Below the pieces are notes generated by a model, which worked only from the letters and a program-made list of their open reading frames with translations, was not told where the DNA came from and searched no databases. The position numbers were made by a program, and so were the translations under genes. A stretch of 64,000 nucleotides of DNA from Streptomyces sp. NBC_00775 (GTDB lineage Bacteria > Actinomycetota > Actinomycetes > Streptomycetales > Streptomycetaceae): positions 7,254,001-7,318,000 of the forward strand of contig NZ_CP108938.1 in assembly GCF_036347135.1 (NCBI RefSeq). Direction: 5' to 3'. Shown here one piece after another: positions 61,235 to 64,000 of the stretch. Position 1 is the first letter of the stretch, and every line of letters begins with the position of its first letter.

Positions 61235-61585
61235 TCAGGAGGTCCGCACCTCGTACACCGCCACGCTCACCGTCTCGTCGTCCAGGCACCGCCCCGTCTC
61301 CAGGTCGAAGCGCTGCTTGAGGAGCGGGGAGGCGACGAACGGGCGGCCCTGGTGGGTGCCGGTCAGCCCGCGGGAGAGGACCGCCGCGCCGCTGAACGGG
61401 TCGCGGTTGTCGATGGCGTACGTCCGCCCGGCGCGGTCGGCGAACAGCGCGACCTGGCGGCCGTCGGGCAGGAGCGCGGCGACTCCGCGGCCCGGGGTCA
61501 GAAGAGACAGGTCGCAGACCGTGAACCAGTCCTCTTCCAGGAGGAGTTGGAGCTTCAGGGCCGTCGTCTCGGGTGCCAGGGTCAT
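61235..61585 (-). CDS. nirD: Nitrite reductase (NADH) small subunit
   Basis: A 116-residue Rieske-like protein, the small subunit of the cytoplasmic siroheme nitrite reductase. It retains the beta-fold and DPFSGAAVLSRG, PFVASPLLKQRFDLETG segments of NirD. The Rieske Cys-His pairs of true ferredoxins are absent (only one Cys near residue 24), as expected for NirD. It overlaps the nirB stop by 4 nt and is needed for the assembled enzyme. Confidence 0.93.
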   Translation of the reverse strand: MTLAPETTALKLQLLLEEDWFTVCDLSLLTPGRGVAALLPDGRQVALFADRAGRTYAIDNRDPFSGAAVLSRGLTGTHQGRPFVASPLLKQRFDLETGRCLDDETVSVAVYEVRTS

Positions 61586-64000
61586 CGCTGGGCACTTCCT
61601 TCCAGGGCTTCCATGGGGCGCATGCCGATGCTCAGCAGCGGCAGATCGGGCTTGATCTGGTCGCGCTCGGGGACGAAGCCGACCACCGGGTCGGGGGTGT
61701 CCGGGGCGTTCACGAAGGACACGAACCGGGCCAGCTTCTCGGGGTCGTTGATGGTCTCGGCCCACTCGTCGCGGTAGGCGGCGACATGCGCGGTCATCAG
61801 CGACTCCAGCTCCTCACAGATGCCGAGCGAGTCCTCCACGACCACGTCGCGGATGTGGTCGAGGCCGCCGGGAATCCGCTCCAGCCAGGTCGACGTGCGC
61901 TCCAGACGGTCCGCCGTGCGGATGTAGAACATCAGGAACCGGTCGATCAGGCGGATGAGTTCGGCGTCGCTCAGGTCCTGGGCCAGCAGGTCCGCGTGGC
62001 GCGGGGTCGCGCCGCCATTGCCGCCGACGTACAGGTTCCAGCCGTTCGCGGTGGCGATCACGCCGAAGTCCTTGGACTGGGCCTCGGCGCATTCGCGGGC
62101 GCACCCGGAGACCGCCGACTTGAGCTTGTGCGGGGAGCGCAGTCCCCGGTAGCGCAGCTCCAGGTCGATCGCCATGCGGACCGAGTCCTGGACGCCGTAA
62201 CGGCACCAGGTCTGGCCCACACAGGACTTGACCGTGCGCAGCGCCTTTCCGTACGCGTGGCCCGACTCGAAGCCCGCGTCCACCAACCTGGCCCAGATCA
62301 GCGGGAGTTGCTCGACCCGCGCGCCGAACAGGTCGATGCGCTGGCCGCCCGTGATCTTTGTGTAGAGGCCGAAGTCCCGGGCCACCTCGCCGATCACGAT
62401 CAGCTTCTCGGGAGTGATCTCGCCGCCGGGGATGCGCGGCACGATCGAATAGGAGCCGTTCTTCTGGAGGTTGGCGAGGAAGTGGTCGTTGGTGTCCTGG
62501 AGCGTGGCCTGCTCGCCGTCCAGGACATAGCCGCTGGTACCGATGGTCGGGGCGAGCGAGGCGATGATCGAGCCGACGGCGGGCTTGCAGGTCTCGCAGC
62601 CGTCGCCACCCCGGGCACCCTCGCGGCCGTAACGGTCCAACAGGGTCTGGTACGAGGTGATCCGCAGCGCGAGGACGATCTCGTACAGCTCCTCGCGGGT
62701 CTGTGAGAAGCAGCCGCACAGGCCCTTGTCGACCTCGACGCCGCTCGCCTCCAGCTCGGCGGTGACCAGCTGACCGAGTACCTTGACGCAACTCCCGCAG
62801 CCCGTACCGGCCTTGGTGCACTTCTTGACTTCCGGCACCGTCGTGCAGGAGTGCTCGGTGACCGCGCCGCGGATCGTGCCCTTGGTGACGTTGTGGCAGG
62901 AGCAGATGACCGCCTCGTCCGGCAGCGCGGAGGGGCCGAGCTGGGCGCCGCCCCCGGAACCGGCCGGCAGCACCAGCTGCTCGGGCGAGATCGGCGGGAC
63001 CGAGCCGGTGAGGGCGCGCAGCGTTCCGTACGCGTCCGCGTCGCCGACCAGGATGCCGCCGAGCAGCTGGCCGTCGCGGCCGATGACCAGCTTCTTGTAC
63101 GTGCCCGAGCGGGAGTCGGAGTAGACGACGTCGAGGCAGTCCTCGGTGGTGCCGTGCGCGTCGCCGAAGGAGGCCACGTCCACGCCGAGCAGCTTCAGCT
63201 TGGTGGACAGGTCGGCGCCGGTGAAGGACGCCTCGTCCGCGGCGATCGTGGCGGCCACGGTCGCGGCCTGCTCGTAACCGGGGGCCACCAGGCCGTACAC
63301 CCGGCCGTCGGCGGCCAGCGCGCACTCGCCGATCGCGAAGACGTGCGGGTCGGTGACCGTACGGCACTGCTCGTCGACGGTGATGCCGCCGCGCTCGCCG
63401 ACGGTCAGGCCGCAGTCGCGGGCCAGCTGGTCGCGGGGGCGGACGCCGGCGCTGAACACCACCAGGTCGGTGGCGAGTTCGGAGCCGTCGGACAGCTTCA
63501 TGCCGGTGACGGCGCCTGAAGCATCGGTCACGATCTCCTGTGTGCCCACACCCGTGTGGACGGTCAGGCCCATGTCCTCGATGGTCCGCAGGAGCGCGGC
63601 GCCGCCGCCTTCGTCCACCTGCACCGGCATCAGGCGCGGCGCGAACTCGACGATGTGGCTGGTGAGTCCGAGACCCTTCAGCGCGCCCGCGGCCTCCAGG
63701 CCGAGCAGGCCGCCGCCGACCACGGCACCGGTCGTGCGGGTCTTCGCGTACTCCTCGATCGCGAGGAGGTCCTCGATCGTGCGGTAGACGAAGCAGCCCT
63801 CGGCGTCCTTGCCCGGGACCGGCGGGACGAAGGGGTACGAGCCGGTGGCGAGGACGAGCGTGTCGTACTCGAAGACCTGGCCGGACCTGGCCGTGACCTT
63901 CTTCGCCTCGCGGTCGACCGTCTCCGCCGGGTCTCCGACGTACAGCTCGATGCCGTGGTCCTCGATGAACGCCATGTCGGTCATCGAAAGGTCCTCAGGC
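61582..64000 (-). CDS. nirB: Nitrite reductase (NADH) large subunit, N-terminus cut by window edge
   Basis: Reduces nitrite to ammonium with NADH. About 805 residues are visible; the first ~60, including the FAD-binding opening, lie beyond base 64000 (the frame is open with PEDLSMTDMAFIEDHG). Order: FAD/NAD oxidoreductase domain with VGGGLLGLEAAG; a BFD-like [2Fe-2S] region (ICSCHNVTKG, CTKAGTGCGSC); a second Cys cluster CGCFSQTREEL to CETCKPAVG; ferredoxin-half sirohaem domains, with the [4Fe-4S]-sirohaem Cys in CVGQTWC (C-x5-C) and CAREC (C-x3-C). Both cysteine pairs are intact, so the enzyme should be functional. nirD follows with a 4-nt overlap. Confidence 0.96.
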   Translation of the reverse strand, partial: PEDLSMTDMAFIEDHGIELYVGDPAETVDREAKKVTARSGQVFEYDTLVLATGSYPFVPPVPGKDAEGCFVYRTIEDLLAIEEYAKTRTTGAVVGGGLLGLEAAGALKGLGLTSHIVEFAPRLMPVQVDEGGGAALLRTIEDMGLTVHTGVGTQEIVTDASGAVTGMKLSDGSELATDLVVFSAGVRPRDQLARDCGLTVGERGGITVDEQCRTVTDPHVFAIGECALAADGRVYGLVAPGYEQAATVAATIAADEASFTGADLSTKLKLLGVDVASFGDAHGTTEDCLDVVYSDSRSGTYKKLVIGRDGQLLGGILVGDADAYGTLRALTGSVPPISPEQLVLPAGSGGGAQLGPSALPDEAVICSCHNVTKGTIRGAVTEHSCTTVPEVKKCTKAGTGCGSCVKVLGQLVTAELEASGVEVDKGLCGCFSQTREELYEIVLALRITSYQTLLDRYGREGARGGDGCETCKPAVGSIIASLAPTIGTSGYVLDGEQATLQDTNDHFLANLQKNGSYSIVPRIPGGEITPEKLIVIGEVARDFGLYTKITGGQRIDLFGARVEQLPLIWARLVDAGFESGHAYGKALRTVKSCVGQTWCRYGVQDSVRMAIDLELRYRGLRSPHKLKSAVSGCARECAEAQSKDFGVIATANGWNLYVGGNGGATPRHADLLAQDLSDAELIRLIDRFLMFYIRTADRLERTSTWLERIPGGLDHIRDVVVEDSLGICEELESLMTAHVAAYRDEWAETINDPEKLARFVSFVNAPDTPDPVVGFVPERDQIKPDLPLLSIGMRPMEALEGSAQR

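Overview
The window is a high-GC actinobacterial chromosome segment and almost certainly comes from a Streptomyces. The evidence is codon use with G or C in nearly every third position, many GTG starts, many starts placed 6-7 nt after a -10 hexamer (leaderless genes), a WhiJ-type XRE/DUF397 regulator pair, a DasR-like chitinase promoter, and the order leuA ... recO-uppS ... zur-znuBCA-glyS ... ppdK ... nirBD. From memory this order resembles the S. coelicolor core around leuA and ppdK. No rRNA, tRNA, CRISPR array, transposase or prophage gene was seen. The mix is conserved housekeeping genes with small accessory cassettes between them.

Layout. 1-5.8 kb: a GH1 beta-glucosidase (cut by the window edge), an emfourin-like inhibitor next to an M4 (protealysin-type) metallopeptidase, leuA behind a four-leucine leader peptide, and a TerB-like protein. 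5.9-10.1 kb: an MMPL exporter with a NarL-type two-component system. 10.2-21.0 kb: a secreted sialidase, a TetR/methyltransferase divergon, and an operon for a peptide-family ABC importer (one protein is a permease-ATPase fusion) ending in a NanA/DapA-family lyase, with a divergent FadR-type GntR regulator. The sialidase promoter, the importer promoter and the GntR start region share a GAC-R-T-N3-A-Y-GTC dyad. This makes a sialic-acid scavenging regulon the leading hypothesis. 21.3-23.5 kb: a phosphatase and two poorly characterised genes. 23.5-29.7 kb: two ABC-2 exporters, one beside a second NarL-type two-component system and one led by a YtrA-type GntR repressor.

29.8-33.6 kb is the most accessory part: an unrecognised 257-aa protein overlapping a Fic protein whose motif lacks the last Arg, an ~820-bp non-coding long inverted repeat, a WhiJ-like XRE/DUF397 pair, and two overlapping small orphan genes. 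33.7-40.7 kb is core: recO, a five-copy 16-bp tandem repeat, uppS, a YcxB-like protein, zur, znuBCA with Zur-like sites at a leaderless promoter, and glyS. 40.8-50.1 kb: a GH18 chitinase with two DasR-like sites, an aldo/keto reductase with its TetR and a striking 14-bp-arm operator, a small zinc-finger protein, a signal-less solute-binding-like protein, two MFS exporters, an XRE regulator and a tRNA-dihydrouridine synthase. 50.2-55.3 kb: two glycoside hydrolases in an operon divergent from a ROK repressor. 55.8-58.5 kb: pyruvate phosphate dikinase. 58.7-61.1 kb: two SDRs and a TetR repressor with matching sites before itself and the neighbouring SDR. 61.2-64 kb: nirD and most of nirB.

A family of short dispersed GC-rich repeats (core: an AGGGGCGCGGGG block followed by AACTGCGC, in either orientation) sits in many gaps, often between convergent genes. 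Functions are assigned from motifs read in the translations. Promoters and operators are read by eye and are predictions.
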